Assembly: GCA_035911095.1 (NCBI GenBank)
Contig: JAMHWF010000118.1
Coordinates: 76,072-140,071, forward strand
Source: JAMHWF01 sp035911095
Lineage (GTDB): Bacteria; Pseudomonadota; Gammaproteobacteria; Burkholderiales; Burkholderiaceae_C
Reading direction: 5' to 3'
DNA length: 64,000 bases
This document shows positions 1 through 8,400 of this stretch, piece after piece (the stretch's first letter is position 1; the number at the start of each line of letters is the position of its first letter). The position numbers and the translations under genes were made by a program. The notes beneath the pieces were generated by a model. That model worked only from the letters and a program-made list of their open reading frames with translations, did no database searches and had not been told where the DNA came from.

Positions 1-64
1 TTTCCGGCCCGCCTCGACACCATCGCCCGCCCGTGGGCAAGGGCCGCGCCGCTATCCTGGGCCC

Positions 65-826
65 ATGGACGACCGGCAACTGCTGCGCTATTCGCGGCAC
101 ATCCTGCTCGACGAGATCGGCATCGAGGGCCAGCAGCGCCTGCTCGACGGCCATGCCCTCGTCATCGGCGCCGGCGGCCTCGGCTCGCCGGTGGCGCTGT
201 ACCTGGGCACCGCCGGCGTCGGGCGCCTGACCCTGGTCGACCCGGACACGGTCGACCTGACCAACCTGCAGCGCCAGATCGTCCACCGCGACGACCGCAT
301 CGGCGAGCCGAAGGCCGAGTCGGCCGCGCGCACGCTGCGCGACATCAACCCGACGCTGGCGATCACCACGCACGTCGCGCGCGCCGACGCCAACTCGCTC
401 GCCGCCTGGGTCGCCGAGGCCGACGTGGTGGTCGACTGCTGCGACAACTTCGCGACCCGTCAGGCCGTCAACGCCGCCTGCGTAGCGGCCCGCAAGCCGC
501 TCGTCGCCGGCGCGGCGATCGCCTTCGACGGCCAGGTGTCGGTCTACGACACGCGCCGGCCCGAGGCGCCCTGCTATGCCTGCCTGTTCCCACCCGACAG
601 CGCGGTCGAGGAAGTGGCCTGCGCGACGATGGGCGTCTTCGCGCCGCTGGTCGGCATCATCGGCAGCGTGCAGGCGGCCGAGGCGCTGAAGCTGCTCGCC
701 GGGCTGCCGACGCTCACCGGGCGGCTGCAGATGCTCGACGCCCGCACGATGGCCTGGCACGAGATCCGCGTCGCGCGCAACCCGGCCTGCCCGGTCTGCG
801 GCGGCCCCGCGCCGGGACGGCGATGA
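65..826 (+). CDS. moeB: HesA/MoeB/ThiF-family adenylyltransferase (E1-like)
   Basis: E1-like enzyme that adenylates the C-terminal glycine of a small ubiquitin-like sulfur carrier (MoaD, ThiS or similar) in the cytoplasm. The 253-residue protein has the nucleotide-binding loop GAGGLGSP at about residues 37-44, the NLQRQI helix near 80, and two zinc Cys pairs (CYAC near 177, CPVC near the C-terminus). Length and the N-terminal LLRYSRHILL motif match the short MoeB class without a rhodanese domain. The frame is open to the window edge, but family alignment supports this ATG. Its stop overlaps the next start as ATGA, so the two are translationally coupled. The sulfur carrier is not in the window, so ThiF rather than MoeB remains possible. 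Confidence 0.88.
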   Translation: MDDRQLLRYSRHILLDEIGIEGQQRLLDGHALVIGAGGLGSPVALYLGTAGVGRLTLVDPDTVDLTNLQRQIVHRDDRIGEPKAESAARTLRDINPTLAITTHVARADANSLAAWVAEADVVVDCCDNFATRQAVNAACVAARKPLVAGAAIAFDGQVSVYDTRRPEAPCYACLFPPDSAVEEVACATMGVFAPLVGIIGSVQAAEALKLLAGLPTLTGRLQMLDARTMAWHEIRVARNPACPVCGGPAPGRR

Positions 827-1656
827 CGTCAGGCTCCGGGGCCGTCCCGCGGCCGGCCAAACCGGTGCACGCGGTCGCCGCACGCCCGCCGCGCGGCCCG
901 CGCCGCGGGCGAACCTGGCTCCTGGCCGCGACGCTGGCCGCCCTCGTCGCTTCGCTCGTCGCCAACCTGCAGCTCTGGCACCAGGCGACGGGGCTCTATC
1001 GAGAGGTGAACCGCCTGCGGCTGGCGCCCTTCGAGGAGGCCCGCGTGCCCCGGGCGCAGCTCGCGCCGGTGACGGGCGACCTGCCGGTCTGGGCCTTCTT
1101 CGGCGATTCACGCGCCGCGCAGTGGCCGGCTCCCGCGGTCGAGGGCTTCGAGTTCCGCAACCTGGGCATCTCGGGCCAGACGAGCGAGCAGGTGGCCGGG
1201 CGGCTGGCCTCGCAGCTGCTGCCGCTGGCGCCGCGCCGCGTGCTGCTGCAGGTCGGCATCAACGACCTGAAGACGGTGGCGCTGTTTCCCGACCGGGCCG
1301 CCGCGATCGTCGGGCACACGCAGCAGCGCATCAGCGAGATCGTCGGGGCGCTGCGCGCCGCCGGCAGCGAGGTGATCGTGACGACCGTGTTCCCGGTCGG
1401 TGCGCTGCCGCTGCAGCGGCGGCCGTTCTGGTCGCCGGAGGTGGAGGCGTCGGTCGCCACCGTCAACCGCCACATCGAAAGCCTGGCGCGCCCGGGCGTC
1501 CTGGTGTTCGACGCCGCGGCGGTGCTGCGCGGCGCCGACGGCCGCGTGCAGCCGACGTATGCACACGACTTCCTCCACCTGTCGGCCGCGGGCTACGCGG
1601 CGCTCAACCAGGCCCTGGCACGGCAGCTCGCGCAGGCGCCCGCATCGGCACGCTGA
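823..1656 (+). CDS. SGNH/GDSL-type hydrolase, membrane-anchored
   Basis: Predicted esterase or acyl hydrolase of 277 residues. A basic N-terminus precedes one hydrophobic segment at about residues 33-50, which suggests an inner-membrane anchor with a periplasmic catalytic domain. Block I is seen as FFGDSR (catalytic Ser), block III as GIND (Asn), and the C-terminal Asp-His pair sits in DFLHLS. The start overlaps the moeB stop (ATGA). The substrate cannot be told from sequence; candidates are O-acetyl groups on glycans or peptidoglycan, or lipid esters. Family assignment is firm, function is open. Confidence 0.82.
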   Translation: MTSGSGAVPRPAKPVHAVAARPPRGPRRGRTWLLAATLAALVASLVANLQLWHQATGLYREVNRLRLAPFEEARVPRAQLAPVTGDLPVWAFFGDSRAAQWPAPAVEGFEFRNLGISGQTSEQVAGRLASQLLPLAPRRVLLQVGINDLKTVALFPDRAAAIVGHTQQRISEIVGALRAAGSEVIVTTVFPVGALPLQRRPFWSPEVEASVATVNRHIESLARPGVLVFDAAAVLRGADGRVQPTYAHDFLHLSAAGYAALNQALARQLAQAPASAR

Positions 1657-1780
1657 CGGCTGCCCGGCCCGCAGCTTGCTCTCGGATCCGTCACCCTTGC
1701 GGCGTTAAGCTTCGCCGCTCCTTCCCGGCGCGGCCGCCGCCGCACCCTCCGACCGCAGCCTGCCCCGCCAGGGGCCGCCC

Positions 1781-2683
1781 ATGGACAAACGGACCGACCT
1801 CACCGCCCGCAACTTTCCGACCGCGCAGGAGGACGCCGACGCCGTCACCGCGCTCTCGCGTTACGCCGGGCCGGAAAGCGCCTACCGCCTGGCCTTCACC
1901 GACACCGAGTTCCTGCTGCGCCAGGAACTGCGCCCGATTCGGATGCAACTCGAGCTGCTCAAGCCGGACATCGTCCAGCGCGAGCACGGCATCGAATCGA
2001 CCGTCGTGATCTTCGGCAGCGCCCGCATCCTGCCGGCCGACATCGCGGCGCAGGCGCTCGAGGATGCCGAGGCCTCGAAGGACGAGCACCTGATCCGGCG
2101 CGCACGCATGCAGCTCGAGATGTCGCGCTATTACGAAGAGGCGCGCCGCTTCGCCGCGCTCGTCACCGAGCGCTCGCGCACCCTCGAGACGCCGATCTAC
2201 GTCGCCACCGGCGGCGGGCCGGGCATCATGGAGGCGGGCAACCGCGGTGCCCACGAGATCGGCGGCCAGAGCATCGGCCTGAACATCGTGCTGCCGCACG
2301 AGCAGGCGCCGAACCCCTACATCACGCCCGAACTGTGCTTCCAGTTCCACTACTTCGGGCTGCGCAAGATGCACTTCCTGATGCGCTCGATCGCGCTGGT
2401 GTGCTTCCCCGGCGGCTTCGGCACGCTCGACGAGATGTTCGAGATCATGACGCTGATCCAGACCGGCAAGTGCCGGCGGCGGCCGATCCTGCTCTTCGGC
2501 CGCGCCTTCTGGAGCCGCCTGATCAACTTCGAGGCGCTGGTCGACACCGGCATGATCAGCCCGCAGGACGTGAACCTGTTCGTCTACGTCGAGACCGCCG
2601 AAGAGGCCTGGGCGGCGATCGAGCGCGAGTACAACCTCGACGACCCGCCGACCACCACCGGCGAGTTCGCGGTCGACGTCTGA
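1781..2683 (+). CDS. LOG family protein (TIGR00730-type), long form
   Basis: Rossmann-like nucleotide-binding protein of the LOG/YgdH class, many of which cleave nucleoside 5'-monophosphates to base and ribose phosphate. The 300 residues carry GGGPGIMEAGNRGA near 146-159 and PGGFGTLDE near 210-218, the two motifs that define the family and hold its catalytic Arg and Glu. An N-terminal extension of about 75 residues makes it longer than the usual 180-200-residue LOG enzyme. A G-rich stretch (AGGGG) lies about 10 bases before the ATG. The arginase gene follows 29 bases later, so the pair may be co-transcribed. Confidence 0.85.
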   Translation: MDKRTDLTARNFPTAQEDADAVTALSRYAGPESAYRLAFTDTEFLLRQELRPIRMQLELLKPDIVQREHGIESTVVIFGSARILPADIAAQALEDAEASKDEHLIRRARMQLEMSRYYEEARRFAALVTERSRTLETPIYVATGGGPGIMEAGNRGAHEIGGQSIGLNIVLPHEQAPNPYITPELCFQFHYFGLRKMHFLMRSIALVCFPGGFGTLDEMFEIMTLIQTGKCRRRPILLFGRAFWSRLINFEALVDTGMISPQDVNLFVYVETAEEAWAAIEREYNLDDPPTTTGEFAVDV

Positions 2684-2712
2684 CCCTCCCGCCGCAGGCC
2701 GCACTGCCCACG

Positions 2713-3627
2713 ATGAACGACCGCATCAGCCTGATCGGCGCGCCGACCGACATCGGCGCCGGCATGCGCGGCGCCTCGATGGGCCCCGAGGCCCTGCGCG
2801 TGGCGAACCTGGAGTCGACGCTCGAGGGCCACGGACTGGAGGTGATCGACCGCGGCAACCTGAGCGGCCCGGCCAACCCCTGGCTGCCGCCGGTCGACGG
2901 CTACCGCCACCTGCCCGAGGTCGTGGCCTGGAACCGCGCGGTGCACGAGGCGATGCACGCCGAACTGGCGGACGGCCGGCTGCCGATCCTGCTCGGCGGC
3001 GACCACTGCCTAGCGATCGGCTCGATCAGCGCCGTCGCGCGCCACTGCCGCGAGGCGGGCAAGAAGCTGCGCGTGCTCTGGCTCGACGCGCACGCCGACT
3101 TCAACACCCACGTGCTGACGCCGAGCGGCAACCTGCACGGCATGCCGGTCGCCTGCCTGTGCGGCCACGGCCCGCAGGAGCTGACCGGCATCGGCGGCCA
3201 GGTGCCGGCGATCCAACCGCGCTGGATCCGCCAGATCGGCATCCGCAGCGTCGACGCCGGCGAGAAGCGCTTCGTCCACGACCAGAACCTCGAAGTCTTC
3301 GACATGCGCTACATCGACGAGATGGGCATGCGCCACACGATGGAGCTCGCGCTGGCGACGCTGGACGAAGGCACGCACCTGCACGTCAGCTTCGACGTCG
3401 ACTTCCTCGACCCCGATATCGCCCCCGGCGTCGGCACCACGGTGCCCGGCGGGCCGACCTACCGCGAGGCCCAGCTGTGCATGGAGATGATCGCCGACAC
3501 CGGCCGACTCGCCAGCCTGGACGTGATGGAGCTGAACCCGGCGCTCGACGTGCGCAACCGCACCGCCCTGCTCGCGGTCGACCTGATCGAGAGCCTGTTC
3601 GGCAAGACGACGCTGATGCGCAAGTGA
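2713..3627 (+). CDS. rocF: Arginase
   Basis: Hydrolyses L-arginine to ornithine and urea with a binuclear manganese centre in the cytoplasm. The 304-residue protein shows the ureohydrolase metal-ligand motifs in order: GGDHC near residue 97, LDAHADFN near 123, and SFDVDFLDP near 226. Length matches canonical arginases (about 300). The frame is open further upstream inside the LOG gene, but the ATG at 2713 begins the conserved ISLIGAPTDIGAG strand, so it was taken as the start. Agmatinase or formimidoylglutamase are alternatives, but the N-terminal strand and the SFDVDFLDP context fit arginase best. Confidence 0.9.
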   Translation: MNDRISLIGAPTDIGAGMRGASMGPEALRVANLESTLEGHGLEVIDRGNLSGPANPWLPPVDGYRHLPEVVAWNRAVHEAMHAELADGRLPILLGGDHCLAIGSISAVARHCREAGKKLRVLWLDAHADFNTHVLTPSGNLHGMPVACLCGHGPQELTGIGGQVPAIQPRWIRQIGIRSVDAGEKRFVHDQNLEVFDMRYIDEMGMRHTMELALATLDEGTHLHVSFDVDFLDPDIAPGVGTTVPGGPTYREAQLCMEMIADTGRLASLDVMELNPALDVRNRTALLAVDLIESLFGKTTLMRK

Positions 3628-3631
3628 GGCG

Positions 3632-3648
3632 CGGCGCCCAAGGCGCCG
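3632..3648. terminator. GC-rich hairpin between convergent genes
   Basis: A 7-bp perfect stem (CGGCGCC / GGCGCCG) with a 3-base loop lies just after the arginase stop and just before the stop of the convergent minus-strand gene. The position suggests a shared bidirectional terminator. No T tract follows on either strand, so efficiency is uncertain. Confidence 0.4.
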
Positions 3649-3652
3649 GCCC

Positions 3653-4288
3653 TCAGCGTGAAGCCGGCGGCGGCGCGTCGAGCGGCAGCACCTCCAGCGC
3701 GGGCGTTGCGACGCGGTCTTCGGCCACCGGCGCGCGCGCGGTCCCGAGCGGGCGCCGGTCGAACTCGTCACGCACCCGCAGCTCCACCCCGTCGAGCGCC
3801 GGCAGCACGACCAGCACGCAGGGCCGGCTCAGCGTCATGCCCACCATCGCGTCGGGTGCCGGCCGGCGCAGGCGCAGCGCCACCTCGACCGCCCCGTCGG
3901 CCGTGCGCTCGGCCGACACGGCCGAGGCGCCGTAGCCGAGCGTCGGCTGCTGGGCCAGCGCGTGCACCAGCACGCCCTCGCGACCCCAGTCGACGAGGCG
4001 CCCGGTGCCGGCCGCCTCGTCGAACGCGAACACCGCCTGCCAGTCGGCACGGTCGCGCAGCCACAGCGTCCGCGCATCGGTGCCGCCGAGCGGACATTGC
4101 GCGTGGCTGTGCTGGGCGAGGACCGGGACCGGGCCCGGCGCGCTGCGCTCGGCGGCTGCCCGGGGAGCGGTCCGCGACGCCGGGCCGGCGCCGCCGGCGC
4201 AGGCCGCTGCCATCAGGAGCCCGGCGCCGAGCACCAACGCCGCACCGGGCAGCGCGACCGCTCGCAGCTGCGAGTGGCGCCCACTCAT
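3653..4288 (-). CDS. PrcB-like lipoprotein, coupled to S8 protease
   Basis: Predicted lipoprotein of 211 residues: a hydrophobic N-terminus ends in a lipobox-like AAAC at about residues 27-30. The mature part resembles PrcB-type protease-complex proteins. It has a WLRDRADWQAVF strand-helix near residue 73, a QPTLGYGASAV segment, then a MTLSRPCVLVVLPALDG end strand. Its ATG overlaps the protease stop (ATGA), so it is made with the protease. In other bacteria PrcB partners a secreted subtilase; here the inhibitor or partner role is inferred from weak similarity and linkage. The start at the overlap was preferred over longer readings because it gives a clean signal peptide. Confidence 0.6.
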   Translation of the reverse strand: MSGRHSQLRAVALPGAALVLGAGLLMAAACAGGAGPASRTAPRAAAERSAPGPVPVLAQHSHAQCPLGGTDARTLWLRDRADWQAVFAFDEAAGTGRLVDWGREGVLVHALAQQPTLGYGASAVSAERTADGAVEVALRLRRPAPDAMVGMTLSRPCVLVVLPALDGVELRVRDEFDRRPLGTARAPVAEDRVATPALEVLPLDAPPPASR

Positions 4289-7191
4289 TGCGTGCGGCCG
4301 TTGCCGGCCGTCGCCAGCGGCACCAGCGGCAAAGGGGCGCCCAGGCGGCGCGAGAAGCCGCGGCTGCGGTCGACACTGCCGGCGCTGGCCTGGGCGGCCT
4401 GGGCCGAGATCGAGAAGATCGGCAGCACCTGGAAGTCGAGGTTGGCTCGATCGGCGCCGAGCGTCACCCGTTCGAGCCCGCCGACCGCGTCGAGCACCGG
4501 ATAGCCGCCGCAGGCCTCGCCGGCGTCGCAGACGAAGCCGTCGTTGTTCGAGTCGCTGCCGGCGATCACGATCACGCTGCTGCTGGTCACGCCCTCCACC
4601 GACCACGGATAGCGCCCTTCGGTCGGCTGGACCAGCACGGTGTGCGTCACCTCGGTCGTCGTGCCGTCGAGCACCAGCACGTAGACCGGGCCGTAGCTCG
4701 CGCCGGAGGCTTCGCCCTCGGCCCCCTTGCTGACCGAAACCGCCACCGTGAACGTGCGCGCCGGCGCCAGCGTCACCGTGAGCTGGGGGAAGAACGGCCC
4801 GGCGCCGCTGAAGGCGGCGCGGTCGACGCTCACCGTGTAGGTGCCCAGGCCGGAGGCATCGACTGCGACCGGCGCAACCGTCAGGCCGGTGGCGTTCGAG
4901 GTGACCGAAGCCACCGTCTCGCCGGTCGCCGCGGTGGCCTGCAGGCGTAGCGTGATGCTGGTGCGGCTGGCGCCGAAGTCGATCGACGACGGCGAGGCCA
5001 CGACCACGCCGGCGGGCGGCGCCGGATCGTCGCCAAGCGCCAGGGCGGCATCGACCGCCTTGCGTGCATCGACGATGCCGCGCCCGTAGTCGCTCGCAGC
5101 GCCGCCGGCCACCGCGGTCGAGAGCTTGCCCTCGGCCAGCAGCGTGTCGACCTGGGCCGGCGTCAGCGCAGGATTGACGTACCTCATCAGCGCCATCACA
5201 CCGGCGACGTGCGGCGAGGCCATCGACGTGCCCTGCATGCCGCCGAACGCCGCCTGCCGCCGGCCGTTGCCGTCGAAGTTCGCCAGCGTGCTGTAGACCG
5301 CATCGGGCGAGCCGGAGCCGCCGCTCGACTGCGAGGCATCGCCGCCGGGCGCGGCGAGGTCGATCGCGGCACCGGTGTTCGAGTAATAGGTGAGCTGGCG
5401 CTGCGCATCGACCGCGCTGACGCCGATCACGCCGTTGCAGTTGGCCGGCGCACCGACGTCGGCCGGCAGCCCGAGATCGTTGCGCCCCGAGTTGCCGGCC
5501 GCGGCGACGACGATGACGCCGGCAGCGCGCACCTGGTCGAAGAGCTCCTGCTCGGCGTCCCCGCAGGCGCGGTCGCCGCCCAGGCTCAGGTTGATCACCT
5601 CCGCCGCGCGCCCGAGCGAAGCGCCATCGTTCGGCAGGCCGGCCGCGTACTGGATGCCCTGCAGGATGTCGAAGCTCGAGCCCGAGCCGTCCGCGCCGAG
5701 CACCCGCACCGGCAGGATCTGCGCCATCGGCGCGACGCCGGCGCCGGCGATGCCGTTGAAGGTCGCCGCAGCGACCGTGCCCGAGACGTGCGTGCCGTGG
5801 AAACGGCTGTCGCTGTCGGCCGGTGAGGTGTCCTCGCCGGTCGCGGTGTAGGTCGCACCGTTGTCGAGGAAGCTGCGGCCGTTCGAGAAGAGCTGCGGCG
5901 CGAGGTCCGGGTGGTCGAGCACGACGCCGCTGTCGATCACCGCGACCAGCGGGCGCTGCGCCGGCTGCGCCGCGAGCCCGTTGATGCGCTCCATCGCTGC
6001 CGGCAGCCCGATCAGCTCGTAGTGCCAGCGCTGGTAGCTGTAGAGGCGGTCGTCCGGCGGGAAGGCACCGGTCAGCGCCAGCGAACGCATGACCCAGTTC
6101 GGCTGCGCATTGCGGTAGGCGCCGCTGGCAGTCAGCGCCTTGACGTAACGCAGCGTGGACAGGGCTTCGGCCTGCGCCGCGTGGCGCGGCGGCACGGCGG
6201 TGGCCGTTGCGGTCGTGGCGCCCCCCGCGGCCTGGGCGCGGGCGCGTCCTTCGGCCCCCGCCCGGCGCGGGTCGGCGGCGCGCAGCGCCCGGAAGCCGGC
6301 CGCGCGCTGGCTCGCGGCCTCGGGCAGGCGCAGCCGCTGCAGGCCGGTCGACGGCAGGGTGGCCAGAGTCTCGAAGCCCGCCGCCGCGCCGAGGGCCGCC
6401 GCGCGTTCGCGCGCCGCGCCCTCGCGCGCCGGGGTCGCCAGCACCTCGTTCGCCTTCAGCGAGGCGACCGAGGTGGTGCGGTTGGCGCAGGTCGAGGTGG
6501 TGCCGGGGGCGCCGATGCGCATCGAGTAGATCGACGCGCCCGCGTAGGCCTCGACCTCGACCAGGTAGGTGCCGGTGGTGGACACGGTGACGCATTCGAA
6601 GCGCGACCTCGCCGAGTACGACCCGCCGACGGACTCGCCCGCCTCGTCATAGAGATAGAGGTCGAGGTCGCCGACGCTCGGGTCCTCGGCGAACTCGATC
6701 TCGACGACCTGGCCCGCGCTCAGCGAGAGCTTGTAGACGTCGTAGACATCGCCCGCCGCCAGGTTCGGCCCCTCGGCGCCGGCGCCGGCCAGGTTGACGG
6801 TGCCGACGAGGGAGATCGGCGACGCCACCGCCTGCGCGGTCTCGCCGCTGTCGTTGCTGGCGCGGCCGACCTGGTTGGGGTCGTTGGTATCGCTGTCGAT
6901 CGCGGCGGTCGGCGCGAGCGCGATCGTGCCGGAGATCGTCACCGAGCCTGCGGGGGCGGGCGCCGGAGCGGGCGTGGGCGCAGGAGCTGGCGTGGGGGCC
7001 GGGGTCGGCGCGGGCGCGGGCGTGGGGGCGGGGGTGGGCGCAGGCGACGGCGCGGGCGAAGGGGTCGGGGTCGGCGCGACCGGTTCGTCACCGCCGCCGC
7101 CCCCGCCACAGGCCGTCAACAGGGCCCCGACCGCGACGCCGGCCAGCACCTGGCGCAGCGCATCCCACGACGCATTCAAGCTCGATCGCAT
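4285..7191 (-). CDS. S8 (subtilisin-like) serine protease lipoprotein
   Basis: Exported serine protease of 968 residues. A signal peptide ends in LTAC (Cys28), followed by a glycine run, and a Pro/Ala linker spans residues 40-81. A pre-peptidase C-terminal-like domain lies at about 95-235. The subtilase domain has Asp420 in AVIDSGVV, His465 in HGTHVSG and Ser656 in GTSMASPHV; the oxyanion Asn is in AAAGNSG. The C-terminal region of about 250 residues looks like Ig-type beta domains. It is probably anchored in the outer membrane or processed for release. Its stop overlaps the start of the PrcB-like gene. A palindrome lies 18 bases upstream of its start. Confidence 0.93.
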   Translation of the reverse strand: MRSSLNASWDALRQVLAGVAVGALLTACGGGGGGDEPVAPTPTPSPAPSPAPTPAPTPAPAPTPAPTPAPAPTPAPAPAPAGSVTISGTIALAPTAAIDSDTNDPNQVGRASNDSGETAQAVASPISLVGTVNLAGAGAEGPNLAAGDVYDVYKLSLSAGQVVEIEFAEDPSVGDLDLYLYDEAGESVGGSYSARSRFECVTVSTTGTYLVEVEAYAGASIYSMRIGAPGTTSTCANRTTSVASLKANEVLATPAREGAARERAAALGAAAGFETLATLPSTGLQRLRLPEAASQRAAGFRALRAADPRRAGAEGRARAQAAGGATTATATAVPPRHAAQAEALSTLRYVKALTASGAYRNAQPNWVMRSLALTGAFPPDDRLYSYQRWHYELIGLPAAMERINGLAAQPAQRPLVAVIDSGVVLDHPDLAPQLFSNGRSFLDNGATYTATGEDTSPADSDSRFHGTHVSGTVAAATFNGIAGAGVAPMAQILPVRVLGADGSGSSFDILQGIQYAAGLPNDGASLGRAAEVINLSLGGDRACGDAEQELFDQVRAAGVIVVAAAGNSGRNDLGLPADVGAPANCNGVIGVSAVDAQRQLTYYSNTGAAIDLAAPGGDASQSSGGSGSPDAVYSTLANFDGNGRRQAAFGGMQGTSMASPHVAGVMALMRYVNPALTPAQVDTLLAEGKLSTAVAGGAASDYGRGIVDARKAVDAALALGDDPAPPAGVVVASPSSIDFGASRTSITLRLQATAATGETVASVTSNATGLTVAPVAVDASGLGTYTVSVDRAAFSGAGPFFPQLTVTLAPARTFTVAVSVSKGAEGEASGASYGPVYVLVLDGTTTEVTHTVLVQPTEGRYPWSVEGVTSSSVIVIAGSDSNNDGFVCDAGEACGGYPVLDAVGGLERVTLGADRANLDFQVLPIFSISAQAAQASAGSVDRSRGFSRRLGAPLPLVPLATAGNGRTQ
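6949..7074 (-). repeat. Pro-Ala/Thr low-complexity coding repeat
   Basis: In-frame repeat of Pro-Thr, Pro-Ala and Pro-Ser dipeptides over about 42 residues of the S8 protease, just after the lipidated Cys. It is likely an extended spacer lifting the protease away from the membrane. The repetitive G/C-rich DNA could vary in length by slippage. Confidence 0.8.
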
Positions 7192-7208
7192 CCCTCACCA
7201 CCTCAGTT

Positions 7209-7224
7209 CGTGAATTTGTTCACG
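7209..7224. promoter_or_regulatory. Palindrome upstream of S8 protease
   Basis: Perfect 6-bp arms CGTGAA / TTCACG around a TTTG spacer. It lies 18 bases upstream of the protease start and covers the stop codon of the thermonuclease gene. This fits an operator for a dimeric repressor, or a weak hairpin. No regulator is assigned. Confidence 0.4.
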
Positions 7225-7930
7225 GATTGTGGTGGCTCGAACCTCCGGACACGTGTCGAGCAGCGCGCCGCTCACCATTGGTGACGCCCGAAACGCTTCT
7301 GCCGACTTTGTCCGGTGAGGCGTCGTCGAACTGCAGGGGACTCGCACGGTTCGCCGGCACGCTTCCCGCCGTTTCGCAAGGCCCGTGATCGCGGCGAAAG
7401 GTCCAGGGCGGCAAGGGCGCCGCCTCGGCGAACAGGCCCCGGCCGGCGTGACGCGCGGCTTCCTGCTCTGCGGCGTAACGCCCGCCGCGGCGGCTCGAGG
7501 ACTGGCCCCAGGCATGCCCGGAGGCGACCAGCCAGGCGTTGACGTCGGCGCCGCCCTGCCACAGGCGCGCCACCGCGCGCCCGTAGGCGTCGCGCGCCAC
7601 CACCTCGACGCGCACGCGGCCATGCAGCAGCCGCTCGGCGAGCGCGTCGCGGGCGGCCGGCCCGCCGGCCTGGCAGCGCTCGGGCGCATCGAGGTCGGCC
7701 AGACGCAGCTTGAGCGGGCGGCGCGCCGGCTCGAGCGGCCGCACCCAGAGCGTGTCGCCGTCGGACACACGCGTGACGATGGCGGCGAAGCGCCACGCCG
7801 ACGGCGGCCGTCCGGTCGCCGCGGGCGCGGCCACCGGCGCCGGGCCGGCACAGGCCAGCAGCAGGGCCAGAACGGTCAAGCCCGCTGCGCCGGCACAGCG
7901 GGAGGCCGCCGGCCGGACGCCGATGGCCAT
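7220..7930 (-). CDS. Thermonuclease (SNase-like) lipoprotein
   Basis: Predicted exported nuclease of 236 residues. A hydrophobic N-terminus ends in LLAC near residue 25 (lipobox). The SNase fold is seen from about 48 to 175: VSDGDTLWV, RLADLDAPE (Asp and acidic calcium ligands), DAYGRAVARLW (catalytic Arg region), ASGHAW and an AEQEAARHAGRGLF helix. It would cleave DNA or RNA outside the cytoplasm. About 50 residues follow the domain end with no recognisable feature and with shifted composition, so the original stop may have been lost. The start lies 8 bases after the YkvA stop, in an apparent operon. Confidence 0.82.
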   Translation of the reverse strand: MAIGVRPAASRCAGAAGLTVLALLLACAGPAPVAAPAATGRPPSAWRFAAIVTRVSDGDTLWVRPLEPARRPLKLRLADLDAPERCQAGGPAARDALAERLLHGRVRVEVVARDAYGRAVARLWQGGADVNAWLVASGHAWGQSSSRRGGRYAAEQEAARHAGRGLFAEAAPLPPWTFRRDHGPCETAGSVPANRASPLQFDDASPDKVGRSVSGVTNGERRAARHVSGGSSHHNP

Positions 7931-7938
7931 GCGCCGGT

Positions 7939-8337
7939 TCAGGAGGACCCGAAGCGACCGAGCAGCCACCAGAGGAGACCGACGAGCAGCAGCAGCCAGA
8001 CGAGCACGATCGCCCCCGCCCCCCACCACAGCCGGGGCAGCTTCTCGCGCGAGCGCTCCGCCTCCTGCAGCCGGGCCTCCCAGAGCGGCTTCGGCACCAT
8101 CCGCACGACCAGCGCGACGCCGAGCGGGATCAGGATCAGGTCGTCGAGCTGGCCGAGCACGGGGATGAAATCGGGGATCAGGTCGATCGGGCTCACCGCA
8201 TAGGCCAGCACGCCGATCGCGACCCAGCGCGCGGCACGCGGCGTCTGCGGATGCTTGAACAGCTTCCACAGCGCGATCAGGTAGGTGGCCAGGCGCGCCG
8301 CGTTGGCGGAGCGCACGATCGTCGTCAGCTTGCCCAT
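7939..8337 (-). CDS. YkvA family (DUF1232) membrane protein
   Basis: Small membrane protein of 132 residues with the DUF1232 signature YAVSPIDLIPDFIPVLGQLDD near the centre. A further strongly hydrophobic helix lies near the C-terminus (IVLVWLLLLVGLLWWLL). Function of the family is unknown. An upstream start would add 19 residues; MGKLTT was preferred because the extra residues are Arg/Pro-rich and unlike the family. It sits between DUF429 and the thermonuclease in one minus-strand run. Confidence 0.85.
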   Translation of the reverse strand: MGKLTTIVRSANAARLATYLIALWKLFKHPQTPRAARWVAIGVLAYAVSPIDLIPDFIPVLGQLDDLILIPLGVALVVRMVPKPLWEARLQEAERSREKLPRLWWGAGAIVLVWLLLLVGLLWWLLGRFGSS

Positions 8338-8400
8338 CGTGGTCGGTCGGTGGCCGTCGGGTCGGATGCGGATGATGCCCGCAACGGCCGGCAAGGCGCG

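Noticed and set aside
6949..7074. Short-period repeat that could suggest a tandem-repeat or CRISPR-like array
   Set aside because: It is an in-frame Pro/Ala/Thr linker of the protease, with no unique spacers.
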